Below, piece by piece: positions 1 to 8,421 of a DNA stretch of 64,000 bases; position 1 is the stretch's first letter; each line of letters starts with the position of its first letter. The notes beneath the pieces are model-generated. The model had not been told where the DNA came from and ran no database searches. It saw nothing but the letters and a program-made list of their open reading frames with translations. The DNA comes from Spirulina major PCC 6313 (lineage in GTDB: Bacteria > Cyanobacteriota > Cyanobacteriia > Cyanobacteriales > Spirulinaceae), in NCBI RefSeq assembly GCF_001890765.1, contig NZ_KV878783.1, positions 3,624,771 to 3,688,770 on the forward strand, given 5' to 3'. The translations under genes and the position numbers were made by a program.

Positions 1-767
1 AAGCCTTCGTAACGACTCCACCACCAAACGCGGAACCCGCCTATGAGCAGCCACCCACCGAATTAGACATCTCTCACATCGTCACTGAGGATGAAACGCC
101 CGTGGATAACCTGATCCAGGAAAAATTGCAACGTCTGCTTGTCCATTGTCTCTATCACGCTTTTCGCAGCGAGCAACCGTTTATTGCGATGGCTGATGTG
201 GGGCTGTTTTCGGCACTCCATGGGCCGCCCCTCGTGCCCGATGTGATGCTCAGTTTAGGGGTAGAAATTGCCGCTGATTGGAGCCAGAAGCGCCATCGTT
301 CCTACTTTATTTGGGAATTTGGGAAGCCCCCCGATGTGGTGATTGAAATCGTGTCCAATCGGAAAGGGCACGAAGGCGATCGCAAACTCAACGACTACAG
401 CCGGATTGGGGTGTCCTATTATGTGGTGTTTGATCCGCTGGAATATTTGTCAGCACGGGTGTTGCGGGTCTATGGGTTGCGGGAAGGTCAGTACCATCTG
501 TTTGATGATGCCTGGTTGCCGGGGGTGGGTTTGGGTTTAACCCTGTGGTCGGGTTCCTTCGAGGGGAAACAGTACGATCGCTGGCTGCGATGGTGCGATC
601 GCAATGGGCAAATTCTCCCCACCGGCAGCGAGCAAAGTGCCCAAGAAGCCCAACGCGCCGAACAGGAAGCCCAGCGCGCCGATACCGCCGAAGCTAAACT
701 CGCCGCCCTGATGGCCAAACTGGCCGCCCAAGGTATCGACCCCGATCAACTGGATCACCCCGCCTGA
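1..767 (+). CDS. Uma2-family (DUF820) protein, 5' end outside window
   Basis: Uma2/DUF820 proteins have a restriction-endonuclease-like (PD-(D/E)XK) fold and are very numerous in cyanobacteria; their cellular role is not established. The frame is open back to base 3. The stretch before the GTG at 102 encodes an EDETPVDNL segment leading into the family-typical QEKLQRLL, so the GTG is internal and the real start lies before the window. Visible core motifs are PDVMLSLGVEIA and, about 40 residues later, PPDVVIEIVSNRKGHE, which carry the acidic residues expected of the nuclease fold. The last 50 residues are an Ala/Glu/Gln-rich coiled coil, common in this family. The next gene follows after 34 bp on the same strand. 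The family is clear; the function is unknown. Confidence 0.85.
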   Translation, partial: AFVTTPPPNAEPAYEQPPTELDISHIVTEDETPVDNLIQEKLQRLLVHCLYHAFRSEQPFIAMADVGLFSALHGPPLVPDVMLSLGVEIAADWSQKRHRSYFIWEFGKPPDVVIEIVSNRKGHEGDRKLNDYSRIGVSYYVVFDPLEYLSARVLRVYGLREGQYHLFDDAWLPGVGLGLTLWSGSFEGKQYDRWLRWCDRNGQILPTGSEQSAQEAQRAEQEAQRADTAEAKLAALMAKLAAQGIDPDQLDHPA

Positions 768-801
768 GCTACCCTAGATCCGTTGTTATCCAGGGCTAAA
801 C

Positions 802-1680
802 ATGGCGAAACGACTGTGGATTACGGGGATTGGTGGGTTTTTAGGGTGGAACGTAGCAGCGATCGCCCCTCCGGATTGGGAACTCTACGGAACCACCCAC
901 CGCCCCGGCATTCAGCACCCCAACGCCGCGATCGCGACCCTCGACCTCACGGATCGCGCCGCCCTCACGGCCTACTTTGACCAGATCCGCCCCGATGCGG
1001 TGCTGCACCTCGCCGCCCTCTCCCGCCCCAACCACTGCCAAACCCAGCCCGAACGCTCCTACGCCGTCAACGTCACCGCCAGCGATTGGATCGCCGAACT
1101 CTGCGCCGCCCGTCAGATTCCGCTGCTTTTCACCTCTAGCGAACTCGTCTTTGACGGCCAACATCCCCCCTACGACGAAACCTCCCCCGTTTGCCCGATC
1201 AACCTCTACGGCGAGCATAAAGTGTTGGCCGAGCGGCGGATTCGCGATCGCTACCCCGCCGCCACCATTGCCCGGATGCCTGTGATGTTTGGCGTGCCGT
1301 CCCCCCAATCTGAAAGTTTCCTCCAACCCTTTTTGCGCCAACTCCGCAGCGGCGAACCCTTGCGCCTCTTCACCGACGAAATCCGGATGCCCGTCAGTGC
1401 CACCACCGCCGCCCAGGGTCTGTTTCTCCTCCTCGATCAACCGGGGGAATTGTTTCACCTGGGGGGGCGCGATCGCCTCTCCCGCTACGACATCGGCCAA
1501 CTCCTCACGGAAATTTTCGAGATTCCCACTGCCCACCTCGTCCCCTGCCGCCAAGCCGATGTCACTATGGCCGCCCCCCGTGCTGCGGATCTCACCCTCG
1601 ACAGTGGTAAAGCCTTCGCCCTCGGCTACAATCCCCCCTCGGTGCGATCGCAACTCTTGGCACTGCGTGATCAGGTGTGA
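802..1680 (+). CDS. RmlD-like NAD(P)-dependent sugar-nucleotide reductase/epimerase
   Basis: A 292-residue extended short-chain dehydrogenase, closest in pattern to dTDP-4-dehydrorhamnose reductase (RmlD). It should reduce or epimerise a nucleotide sugar in the cytoplasm. The Rossmann NAD(P)-binding loop is at the N-terminus (WITGIGGFLGWNV, residues 5-17). DAVLHLAALSRPNHC (about 69-83) resembles the RmlD DAVINAAA region, and the catalytic Tyr-x-x-x-Lys is in NLYGEHKVLAE (about 134-144). The C-terminal half is the substrate domain. No rhamnose-synthesis partners (rmlA, rmlB, rmlC) are nearby, so the substrate is not known. The ATG at 802 gives the family N-terminus directly, so this start is secure. 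Confidence 0.85.
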   Translation: MAKRLWITGIGGFLGWNVAAIAPPDWELYGTTHRPGIQHPNAAIATLDLTDRAALTAYFDQIRPDAVLHLAALSRPNHCQTQPERSYAVNVTASDWIAELCAARQIPLLFTSSELVFDGQHPPYDETSPVCPINLYGEHKVLAERRIRDRYPAATIARMPVMFGVPSPQSESFLQPFLRQLRSGEPLRLFTDEIRMPVSATTAAQGLFLLLDQPGELFHLGGRDRLSRYDIGQLLTEIFEIPTAHLVPCRQADVTMAAPRAADLTLDSGKAFALGYNPPSVRSQLLALRDQV

Positions 1681-1838
1681 TGGGTGTCACCCCTAATTAC
1701 TGAGAGGTATCACGGAGAAATGACAATGCGATCGTGCTTTCCCCGTGAGCAACATCATCAAAACCATCGACGCTGATCAGTGGCATGGGTCTGTCAATCC
1801 GGGAAAATACAGACATCAAGCAATCGGAGCATAACCCT

Positions 1839-2000
1839 ATGAAATTCAGCCCGTCTAGTCCGACCAGTGCAGCCCGTCGCTACACCATTCGCACTGTTGA
1901 ATTCCAAACCAGTCCCATCCTCAGACCCATGGACAAAACACGTTCACTCACAGACCGGATGGGTTTAGGGTTAAGCCGAAAACAGCAGGGGGTGCTGTAA
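1839..2000 (+). CDS. possible small protein, 53 residues
   Basis: An ATG at 1839 is preceded by a GGAG-like site (CGGAG, 9 bases upstream) and opens 53 codons beginning MKFSPSSPTSAARRYT. The frame can be extended to 1785, but that start has no evident ribosome site. I do not recognise the protein and see no domain, membrane segment or cysteine pattern. It lies alone between the RmlD-like gene and the TnpB element. It could be a real short gene or chance coding. Confidence 0.25.
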   Translation: MKFSPSSPTSAARRYTIRTVEFQTSPILRPMDKTRSLTDRMGLGLSRKQQGVL

Positions 2001-2030
2001 CTAGCCCATCCTCTCTTTCTTTTTCCAACA

Positions 2031-2180
2031 TTGACTTACTCCCCCGTTTAGAAAACGGGGGATTCTGGGATCAAACAGCAATAGCAGGCAACGCCTGTCT
2101 GACATCACCTAACCCAATGGCTGAAGCCCCAGCCACTTTAATATTCATCGCCGCATTCTCATCCCGGTCATTCTCTGCCG
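2031..2180 (-). ncRNA. candidate omega-RNA (reRNA) of the TnpB element
   Basis: In characterised IS605-type elements the guide RNA of TnpB is made from the 3' end of tnpB plus the right end of the element, and the guide begins immediately after the element. The same layout exists here: the tnpB 3' end runs straight into the 2041-2061 hairpin. The limits given are an inference from position only. The guide would be the sequence just below 2031 read on the minus strand. Confidence 0.3.
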
Positions 2181-3195
2181 AGCAACTGGGACACCGCCAA
2201 TGGCGAGTCTCTAAATCCAGATGCTCCAAAATATGACCACAACTTGAACAGGTCTTGCTCGAAGGGAACCAGCGGTCAACATAGACCACCCGCTTCCCCT
2301 TCTTCGTCGCCACCCACTCCAGGATTTGCAGAAACTCCCGAAACGCCAAATCACTCACCTTACGCCCCCAAAGCCGCTGCATCGCATTGAGGTTCAAGGT
2401 TTCAAAACACAGCCCATCAAACTGATTCGTCAGTTGATGGGCTAACTTCCAAAACCAGTCCCGCCGTCGATGGGCAATATCTTCATGCTTGCGGGCTAAG
2501 TTCAATCGGGCACGTTCTCGATTCGCTGAACCCTTTTGCTTGCGAGATAATTCTCGACTTGCTTTGCGAACTGCATTGAGTGACTGCTTGAAGAACAAGG
2601 GTGCATCAATATTGAACCCCTCCGAACAGGTCAGAAACGTCTTGAGTCCAAAATCAAAACCAGCAATGTTACCTGTCTCGGTTTTGACTTGGGGTTCTGA
2701 CAGGGTATCTACCGTGACAATCATGAACAGTTCTCCCAAGGGAGTTCGTTTAATCGTCACGGTCTTGACCTTGCCCTCAATGGGGCGAGAGTGCCAATAT
2801 TGATAGACTTTGTTGCCAATCCTGACCCGGTTGCCACCGAGGAATTTGTACCCGGCTTGCTTGAGGGTGAAGGATTTGTACTTTCGGGTCTTCTTAAAGT
2901 TTGGCGGGCGAACGCCTTTTTTGTTGTGTTTGAAGAACAGTTGATACGCTTTCTCAATCCGTTGACAGATATCCTGTACGGCTTGAGAACCCACTTGTAA
3001 CCACCAGGGGTTCCGTTTCCGAAGCTTGGCGATGTGTTTTTGCAGTCGGGCGCAGTTCAAGTGCTTGCCCCACATTCGGTAGTACCGTTTGTGGAGGGCA
3101 ACACAATGGTTGTAGATACGCCCTGCGGCATTGATTGTCCGCTTGAGGTATCTATTCCGCTTATGCTGGTAGAGCTTGAACTTGAGCGTTTTCAT
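2071..3195 (-). CDS. tnpB: RNA-guided endonuclease TnpB
   Basis: A 374-residue TnpB, the transposon-encoded nuclease ancestral to Cas12. It uses an RNA from the element's right end to cut DNA next to a short target-adjacent motif, which helps keep the element in place. The RuvC catalytic acids are visible: Asp in NIAGFDFGLK (about 184), Glu in LCFETLNL (about 265) and Asp in ENDRDENAAMN (about 347). The zinc ribbon is CSSCG and CPSC between the second and third motifs. The N-terminal helix-turn-helix region is complete (MKTLKFKLYQHKRNRYLKR). Length and motifs are those of an intact protein. The gene stands alone without tnpA, between a small ORF and truB. Confidence 0.93.
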   Translation of the reverse strand: MKTLKFKLYQHKRNRYLKRTINAAGRIYNHCVALHKRYYRMWGKHLNCARLQKHIAKLRKRNPWWLQVGSQAVQDICQRIEKAYQLFFKHNKKGVRPPNFKKTRKYKSFTLKQAGYKFLGGNRVRIGNKVYQYWHSRPIEGKVKTVTIKRTPLGELFMIVTVDTLSEPQVKTETGNIAGFDFGLKTFLTCSEGFNIDAPLFFKQSLNAVRKASRELSRKQKGSANRERARLNLARKHEDIAHRRRDWFWKLAHQLTNQFDGLCFETLNLNAMQRLWGRKVSDLAFREFLQILEWVATKKGKRVVYVDRWFPSSKTCSSCGHILEHLDLETRHWRCPSCSAENDRDENAAMNIKVAGASAIGLGDVRQALPAIAV

Positions 3196-3198
3196 GGT

Positions 3199-3271
3199 TG
3201 CTATGATACCTCGGTATCACGGCTGAATAAATTCAGCCCTTCGCTTATATCCCCCGTTTGGAAAACGGGGG
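3199..3271 (-). promoter_or_regulatory. tnpB leader with three palindromes
   Basis: The 75 bases upstream of tnpB contain a GATACC/GGTATC palindrome at 3205-3218, a GGCTGAAT/ATTCAGCC hairpin at 3221-3238 and the left-end hairpin at 3251-3271. The first two lie in the expected position for translational or transcriptional control of tnpB. The third is the structural left-end palindrome. Any regulator is unknown. Confidence 0.4.
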
Positions 3272-3299
3272 CTTTACGCTTTACATTCGTAAGCACATG

Positions 3300-3333
3300 A
3301 GAGTTTCGGCCTGAGCAACCGGAACTCTTTTTT
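3300..3333 (+). terminator. hairpin with T-run after the TnpB element
   Basis: AGAGTTTCGG (3300-3309) pairs with CCGGAACTCT (3319-3328) and is followed by six T on the plus strand, as in a factor-independent terminator. It abuts the truB stop codon, so on the minus strand it is also the first hairpin after truB, though without a T-run there. Confidence 0.5.
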
Positions 3334-4219
3334 ATGTTCCCTGGGCAGCCAAGACGGTTTTGGGGAGTAGTTCGCCTGTGGTGTTGAGTTGGCCAATGCC
3401 GAGGAATTGACCAACCCCGTCATGCACTTGCACGATCGCATCCTTCAACTCAGGGGCGATCGTCACAGTTTGGCCCTGGCACCAACGGCGGGCGGCATCG
3501 GGTTCCGGGGTGACAATGGGGAGATCGAGGATGATGGGGGGGGCGATCGCCCGGAAGGTTCCCGCCGCCACCTGGGCCGCGAGGGTCTCTAGATCAATCG
3601 CCTGATCCAGCGTTAACCCACAACTGCGGGTACGGGTCAGATGGGCCAAGGTTCCCCCCACCCCCAACGCCGCCCCCAAATCCCGCGCTATCGACCGGAT
3701 ATAGGTCCCCGCCCCGCAATCCACCTCCACCTCCACTTCGGGAAAGTCCCCCGGATAGAAGGCGATCGCGCTGATCCGCTCAATCTCCACCCACCGCGCC
3801 GGCACATCCACCACTTCCCCCGCCCGCGCCAACTCATACAGCCGTTTTCCATCTCGCTGAATCGCACTAAACGCGGGCGGAATCTGTTCAACACGACCCA
3901 GGAACGCGGGTAACTGCGCTTCAATGTCGGGTAACGTCACCGGTGAAGCGGGGGCTTGAGTCAAAATGTCCCCTTCGAGATCGTCCGTGGTGGTGGTCAC
4001 GCCGAACCGAATTCGGGCGCGATAGCTCTTGCCCGTCGGTAAATATTGCAAGAGGCGCGTCGCGGTGCCGAGGGCGATCGGTAACACTCCCACCGCTGCC
4101 GGGTCGAGTGTGCCTCCATGACCCACTCGCTTTTGTCCCACAATGCGCCGCACCTTCGCCACGCAATCATGGGAAGTCCAGCCGGGGTCTTTATTCAAAT
4201 TCAAAAAACCAAACACCAT
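3332..4219 (-). CDS. truB: tRNA pseudouridine(55) synthase TruB
   Basis: TruB converts U55 of the T-loop of tRNAs to pseudouridine in the cytoplasm. The N-terminal motif GFLNLNKDPGWTSHDCVAKV and the catalytic-Asp motif HGGTLDPAAVGVLPIALG (about 36-53) are clear, followed by TGKSYRARIRFG. The C-terminal part (DGVGQFLGIGQL) fits the PUA-like extension of bacterial TruB. The protein is 295 residues, a normal length. I chose the ATG at 4219 over the GTG immediately upstream at 4222. It transcribes towards the TnpB element and is divergent from rpaB. Confidence 0.95.
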   Translation of the reverse strand: MVFGFLNLNKDPGWTSHDCVAKVRRIVGQKRVGHGGTLDPAAVGVLPIALGTATRLLQYLPTGKSYRARIRFGVTTTTDDLEGDILTQAPASPVTLPDIEAQLPAFLGRVEQIPPAFSAIQRDGKRLYELARAGEVVDVPARWVEIERISAIAFYPGDFPEVEVEVDCGAGTYIRSIARDLGAALGVGGTLAHLTRTRSCGLTLDQAIDLETLAAQVAAGTFRAIAPPIILDLPIVTPEPDAARRWCQGQTVTIAPELKDAIVQVHDGVGQFLGIGQLNTTGELLPKTVLAAQGT

Positions 4220-4460
4220 CACTGCCGGAAAAGAACGCCCCTAGCAGTATAGCGGGGTTGGGGATGGGGGGGAGGGGGCGATCGCCTCATCGTCGATTGG
4301 CATCGAATCGTAACGAATTGCAACTATCGTTGCGATCACGATCCTCACCATTCAAACGCACCGAACCCAACAATTGAAACTGAATTAACCCCACCATTTC
4401 ACACCATAATTCCCTCGATTTACCATAATCCAGCCTGTGATTCAGCAATTCTAAGTATAT

Positions 4461-4490
4461 TTGCCTGAGTAGAAACGCTCATGTTATGAT
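4461..4490 (+). promoter_or_regulatory. sigma-70-type promoter for rpaB
   Basis: TTGCCT at 4461-4466 and TATGAT at 4485-4490, spaced by 18 bases, match the -35/-10 consensus of the principal sigma factor. They lie 53 bases before the rpaB GTG. The rest of the 320-bp gap between truB and rpaB shows no gene. Confidence 0.55.
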
Positions 4491-4542
4491 CAAGACTGTT
4501 CAGATGATACAAAATCCTTAGTTAATCTAGGTTTAAAACAAC

Positions 4543-5286
4543 GTGGAAAACCACAAGGGAAAACTCTTAGTGGTAGATGATGAACCTGCTGTGCGTCGCA
4601 TTTTGCAGACACGCTTGACTATGGCAGGCTATGAAGTCATCACCGCTGCAGACGGAGACGAAGCAATCAAGCTATTCACGGCAGAAACCCCTGATTTGGT
4701 CATTTTGGATGTCATGCTTCCGAAAAAAGATGGCTATCAAATCTGTCAAACAATCCGCGAAGATTCCGATGTTCCTATTATTATGTTGACGGCTTTATCC
4801 GATGTCGCCGATCGCATTACCGGCTTACAATTGGGGGCTGATGATTACCTCGTAAAACCCTTTTCACCCAAAGAATTAGAGGCACGGATTAGCACAATTT
4901 TTCGCCGCCTGAAGCGTGGAGATTTTAAGGTCGATTATGACAGCGGTGTGATTAAAGCGGGTCATCTTTCAATTGATAGTAATCGGCGGCGGGTGTACTT
5001 AGGGGATGAACTGGTGCGCCTGACAGAAATTGAATTTAATATCCTTCAACTCCTCGTCAATCAAGCCGGTGAACCATTGTCGCGGGCTGCGGTTCTAGAG
5101 GCAATCTGGGGCTATACTCCCCGCCAATCAGGGGATCTACGCTTGGTGGATGTGCATATTTCCCGACTCCGCAGCAAGATCGAACTTGACCCGAAACAGC
5201 CGGACTACATTATTACGGAACGGGGTATGGGGTACTCGTTTCAGCGGTTTCCGACCTTGGCATCGGTGGCGACTGTTGACCATTAA
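4543..5286 (+). CDS. rpaB: OmpR/PhoB-family response regulator RpaB (Ycf27)
   Basis: RpaB is the essential cyanobacterial regulator that, with the kinase NblS, controls high-light and photosystem genes by binding HLR1 boxes. The 247-residue protein has a receiver domain (LLVVDDEPAVRRIL; phosphoacceptor Asp in LVILDVMLPKKDG, about 56; DDYLVKPFSPKELEARI) and a C-terminal winged helix (LTEIEFNILQLL to RGMGYSFQRF). The combination DVADRITGLQLGADDY with KPFSPKELEARI is characteristic of RpaB/Ycf27 rather than RpaA. The start is the GTG at 4543 (MENHKGK). A candidate target of this regulator lies at 9920-9937, before hli. nblS is not in the window. NblR-like paralogues are the main alternative. Confidence 0.85.
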   Translation: MENHKGKLLVVDDEPAVRRILQTRLTMAGYEVITAADGDEAIKLFTAETPDLVILDVMLPKKDGYQICQTIREDSDVPIIMLTALSDVADRITGLQLGADDYLVKPFSPKELEARISTIFRRLKRGDFKVDYDSGVIKAGHLSIDSNRRRVYLGDELVRLTEIEFNILQLLVNQAGEPLSRAAVLEAIWGYTPRQSGDLRLVDVHISRLRSKIELDPKQPDYIITERGMGYSFQRFPTLASVATVDH

Positions 5287-5419
5287 CACCGCCTTTGATG
5301 GGGGATATTGCTGTTCAGGATGACCCATGGGCTACTGTCGCCTGGTCTGGGTCACCGGCCTAAGAAGCTGATGGCTTTTGAGGGGGTCTATGAAGACGGT
5401 TCAATGGCGATTGTTAGGG

Positions 5420-6751
5420 CTAGCCGACGAGGAGGTTTTCTTCGGGATATTGCAATTGACTGGGGGGATGTTCGCCGACAATGGCAGCGATGAAGACGAG
5501 AATTCCCACCCGTCCTGTATACATGATCAAGATGATGATCAATTGACTAATGGCTGATAATTGAGCGGTGATGCCGGTGGACAGTCCGACGGTGGCAAAG
5601 GCGGATACGCATTCAAATAAAAGGTCAATAAACACGAATTTTCCGGACTCAATCAGGGCGAGGGCGGTGGTGGCGATCGCGATCGCAATTCCTGACCCCA
5701 TCAAGACCGCGATCGCTTTTAAAATCAGCGATGGGGGCAAGGTGCGCCCATACATCACCACCTGCTCGCTGCCTCGGAGGGTGGAGCGGGTGCAGTTGAG
5801 CAAAATCCGCAGTGTTGTGGTTTTGATGCCGCCCCCCGTGCCGCTAGGACTCGCCCCAATCACCATAAAGCCGATGGTGATCAGCAAGGCGGCATCCCCC
5901 ATTTGCCCAAAATCAATACTGTTAAAGCCGGCGGTGCGGGTGGTGACGGATTGAAAGGCTGCACCGAGGAAGGTTTCCGACCAACTCAAGCCGGCGAGGG
6001 TGTTGGGATTGTGGATTTCGGTGATCAGGTAGGCGATCGTGCCGAGGATTAAGAGGATCAAGGTGGTGCTGGTGACGACCTTGAAGTTGAGGGAGAGGCG
6101 GGCGGTGCGTTGCGATCGCAAACTCGTCAGCCACCCGTAGCCCTCAATAATCACCTGATAGCCAATCCCCCCAAAAATAATCAGGATCGAAATCGCCACA
6201 TTCACGGCCCACACGCCGCGATAGGCCGTCAAACTGTCGCTAAACAAACTAAACCCCGCATTATTCCAGGCGCTGATGCTGTGGAAAATCGCCAGCCAAA
6301 GCCCCCGCCCTTGGCCGTAATCATCCACAAAGGGACGCAACATCAAAATAATCCCCCCCAACTCAAACATCAGCGTCGTCGCCACAATCGATCGCATCAA
6401 GTTGCGACTGCCCTGCACAAAGGGACGATCAAAGGATTCTTGAATGGCGAATTTTTGCCGGAGGTCAAATTTACGCCGTAGCACCAAGACCAGAAACGTG
6501 GTGGTGGTCATGTATCCCAACCCCCCCACCTGAATCAGCAACAAGAGAAATACCTGCCCCCAAAAGGAAAAATGGGTTCCCGTATCCACCACCGCCAACC
6601 CCGTCACACAGACCGCCGAAGTGGAGGTAAACAGGGCAACAAGGGGTGAATTCCACTGACCCTCAACGGTGGAAATGGGCAACATCAACAGCACCGTTCC
6701 CACGGCAATAACAGTAAGAAAGCCAAGGCAAATGGTACGGGCGATGGTCAT
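5420..6751 (-). CDS. ktrB: KtrB/TrkH-family potassium (Na+-coupled) uptake channel subunit
   Basis: KtrB is the membrane subunit of Ktr K+ uptake, important for osmotic and salt adaptation in cyanobacteria. It has four repeated membrane-pore-membrane units with selectivity-filter glycines, visible as TSAVCVTGLAVVDT, ISAWNNAGFSLFS, TTRTAGFNSIDFG and ECVSAFATVGLSTG, plus the GASPSGTGGGIKTTT loop. The frame is open much further upstream, to 7162, but that extension is not hydrophobic or TrkH-like. The ATG at 6751 has a GGAG site five bases upstream and gives a 443-residue protein of normal family length beginning MTIARTICLGF. The NAD-binding partner KtrA is not in the window. It is convergent with rpaB. 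Confidence 0.9.
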   Translation of the reverse strand: MTIARTICLGFLTVIAVGTVLLMLPISTVEGQWNSPLVALFTSTSAVCVTGLAVVDTGTHFSFWGQVFLLLLIQVGGLGYMTTTTFLVLVLRRKFDLRQKFAIQESFDRPFVQGSRNLMRSIVATTLMFELGGIILMLRPFVDDYGQGRGLWLAIFHSISAWNNAGFSLFSDSLTAYRGVWAVNVAISILIIFGGIGYQVIIEGYGWLTSLRSQRTARLSLNFKVVTSTTLILLILGTIAYLITEIHNPNTLAGLSWSETFLGAAFQSVTTRTAGFNSIDFGQMGDAALLITIGFMVIGASPSGTGGGIKTTTLRILLNCTRSTLRGSEQVVMYGRTLPPSLILKAIAVLMGSGIAIAIATTALALIESGKFVFIDLLFECVSAFATVGLSTGITAQLSAISQLIIILIMYTGRVGILVFIAAIVGEHPPSQLQYPEENLLVG

Positions 6752-7023
6752 AGGACTCCGAAAAACAGGGCGTGGAGAGGGTTCAGGCTCAGGAGGGGTG
6801 ATGGGTTGCGCCGTTGGGGAGAGTGAACCCGATGGGCTGCACCCCGTCACGACTTTGAGGGACAGAATCCTCAGAGTATAAAGTATTCTCCCAGAATCAA
6901 TGTCATGCTTGGGGTGAAGGTGGGAGTTTGCCTTGACGCAAAATAATACATTGTGTATTATTCTTGTAGCATCATGGCTTGATTCTCTAAAAATTCCCTC
7001 TAGACGCGATTTATCATAAATGT

Positions 7024-7091
7024 TACAATGCTTAACAGAAGCAAGCCGCTGTGAAATGAGTCCTTCGTCACAGTTCGGCGTTTGTTTTTTC
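7024..7091 (+). ncRNA. possible small RNA with its own terminator
   Basis: Within the 590-bp gap between ktrB and the sigma factor gene, TACAAT (7024-7029) could be a -10 element. It is followed after about 16 bases by a strong hairpin: GCCGCTGTGA at 7045-7054 pairs with TCACAGTTCGGC at 7068-7079, with a two-base bulge. The hairpin ends in TTTGTTTTTT. A transcript of about 55 bases, or a leader attenuator of the sigma gene 250 bp downstream, would fit. No convincing -35 element was seen. I see nothing else in this gap. Confidence 0.3.
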
Positions 7092-7341
7092 CTTAGATTG
7101 GATCTTGTTGATCGTTGATTCCAGCGTCGTACTGAAATCTTCACCACATCATTTGTCACCACATCATCTGACTGTGCTGACCCAATCGATACTATTCACA
7201 CCGACTGTTCCCCCTCTCCTCACATCTCACCCATTCTGCATTCGGTGAGGGTTTCCACTTCCTGTTAAATGTCTCTGTTGAGTTACCTTGCCCCAAGGTA
7301 CATCATCCTCCTATTGTCGATAATCCTGCAAAGTCAAGCTG

Positions 7342-8298
7342 ATGAAAACTGCTCACAACCCCACTGATCCTGTCCGTACCTACCTGCGTGAAATTGGGCG
7401 TGTCCCCTTGCTCACCCATGAAGAGGAAATTTTGCTCGCGAAACGGGTGCAAAAAGCGATCGCGCTCTATCAACTCAAAGATGCTTGTGAGGCCGAGCAA
7501 GAAGCGCCCCTGACCCTGACGGAGTGGGCCGCCCAGGCACAACTGTCTGAATCAGAATTGCAACGCACTCTGGAGTCTGGCGATGCGGCAAAGCGCAAAA
7601 TGGTGGAAGCCAATCTGCGCCTGGTGGTGTCTGTGGCAAAAAAATACATCAAGCGCAATCTTGACCTGCTGGACTTGATCCAAGAAGGCACGATCGGGAT
7701 GCAACGGGGGGTTGAGAAGTTTGACCCCACCAAGGGCTATCGCTTTTCTACCTATGCGTACTGGTGGATTCGGCAAGCGATTACGCGGGCGATCGCAGAA
7801 AAAAGCCGCACGATCCGTCTCCCGATCCACATCACCGAAAAACTCAACAAAATCAAAAAAGCCCAGCGCCAACTCTCCCAACAACTGGGACGCGCCGCCA
7901 CCGTGGCGGAACTCGGCGAAGAATTGGATCTGTCCCCCAAGCAGGTGCGGGACTACCTGGAAAAAGCTCGCCATCCCCTGTCTCTGGATCTGCGCGTCGG
8001 CGATAACCAAGATACCGAACTGGGGGAACTCCTCGAAGACACGGGGCCGTCGCCGGAAGATTTTGCCACCCAATCCTCTCTACAAGGGGATTTACAAAAA
8101 CTGATGGCGGATCTGACCCCCCAGCAGCAGGAGGTGTTAACCCTGCGCTATGGCTTGACCGATGGGCAGCCCTTGACCCTGGCGAAAATCGGGGCCCGCT
8201 TGGGGATCAGCCGGGAGCGGGTGCGCCAGTTGGAGCGGGAATCGTTGAAAAAACTGCGCCAGCGTAAGGTGCATGTGCAGGAGTACCTGGCGAGTTAG
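7342..8298 (+). CDS. RNA polymerase sigma factor, SigA/RpoD-related group 2
   Basis: A 318-residue sigma-70 protein without the long region 1.1 of the housekeeping SigA, hence a group 2 (alternative, non-essential) type. Region 1.2 is [20 protein letters not shown] (9-28). Region 2 with the -10 recognition helix is [20 protein letters not shown] through [19 protein letters not shown]. Region 3 is [14 protein letters not shown]. Region 4 ends in [19 protein letters not shown], which contacts the -35. Cyanobacteria hold several such factors (SigB-SigE types), used in stress, dark and nutrient responses. I cannot assign the letter confidently. The gap upstream contains the hairpin described at 7045-7091. 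Confidence 0.92.
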   Translation: MKTAHNPTDPVRTYLREIGRVPLLTHEEEILLAKRVQKAIALYQLKDACEAEQEAPLTLTEWAAQAQLSESELQRTLESGDAAKRKMVEANLRLVVSVAKKYIKRNLDLLDLIQEGTIGMQRGVEKFDPTKGYRFSTYAYWWIRQAITRAIAEKSRTIRLPIHITEKLNKIKKAQRQLSQQLGRAATVAELGEELDLSPKQVRDYLEKARHPLSLDLRVGDNQDTELGELLEDTGPSPEDFATQSSLQGDLQKLMADLTPQQQEVLTLRYGLTDGQPLTLAKIGARLGISRERVRQLERESLKKLRQRKVHVQEYLAS

Positions 8299-8421
8299 TT
8301 TGCGCCAGAGTTGGAAAAATGTGCAGTAGAGTGGGGGTAGGGACATAATTGAGTCTGAGTGCTGCGATCGCTGTTCTACCCCCGCCCCTACCCTTGTTGC
8401 TATTGTCCTAGGAGGATTCTT

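Larger units (their letters stand above)
2031..3271 (-). mobile_element. TnpB-only IS200/IS605-type element with hairpin at each end
   Basis: A single tnpB gene is bracketed by two near-identical short hairpins, CCCCCGTTT plus a 3-base loop plus AACGGGGG, at 2041-2061 and 3251-3271. These are the subterminal palindromes expected of IS200/IS605 ends. No TnpA (Y1 HUH transposase) gene is present, so the element is non-autonomous. The exact cleavage points cannot be read without an empty site. The right boundary is probably near 2031, just beyond the hairpin, where the minus strand reads GTAAGTCAA. Confidence 0.7.

Noticed and set aside
841-1653. 270-codon ORF on the minus strand opposite the RmlD-like gene
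   Set aside because: Gly/Ala-rich antisense shadow of a clearly conserved gene; no family pattern.
6752-7162. 137-residue N-terminal extension of ktrB
   Set aside because: Not hydrophobic or TrkH-like, and the ATG at 6751 has a GGAG site at good spacing.
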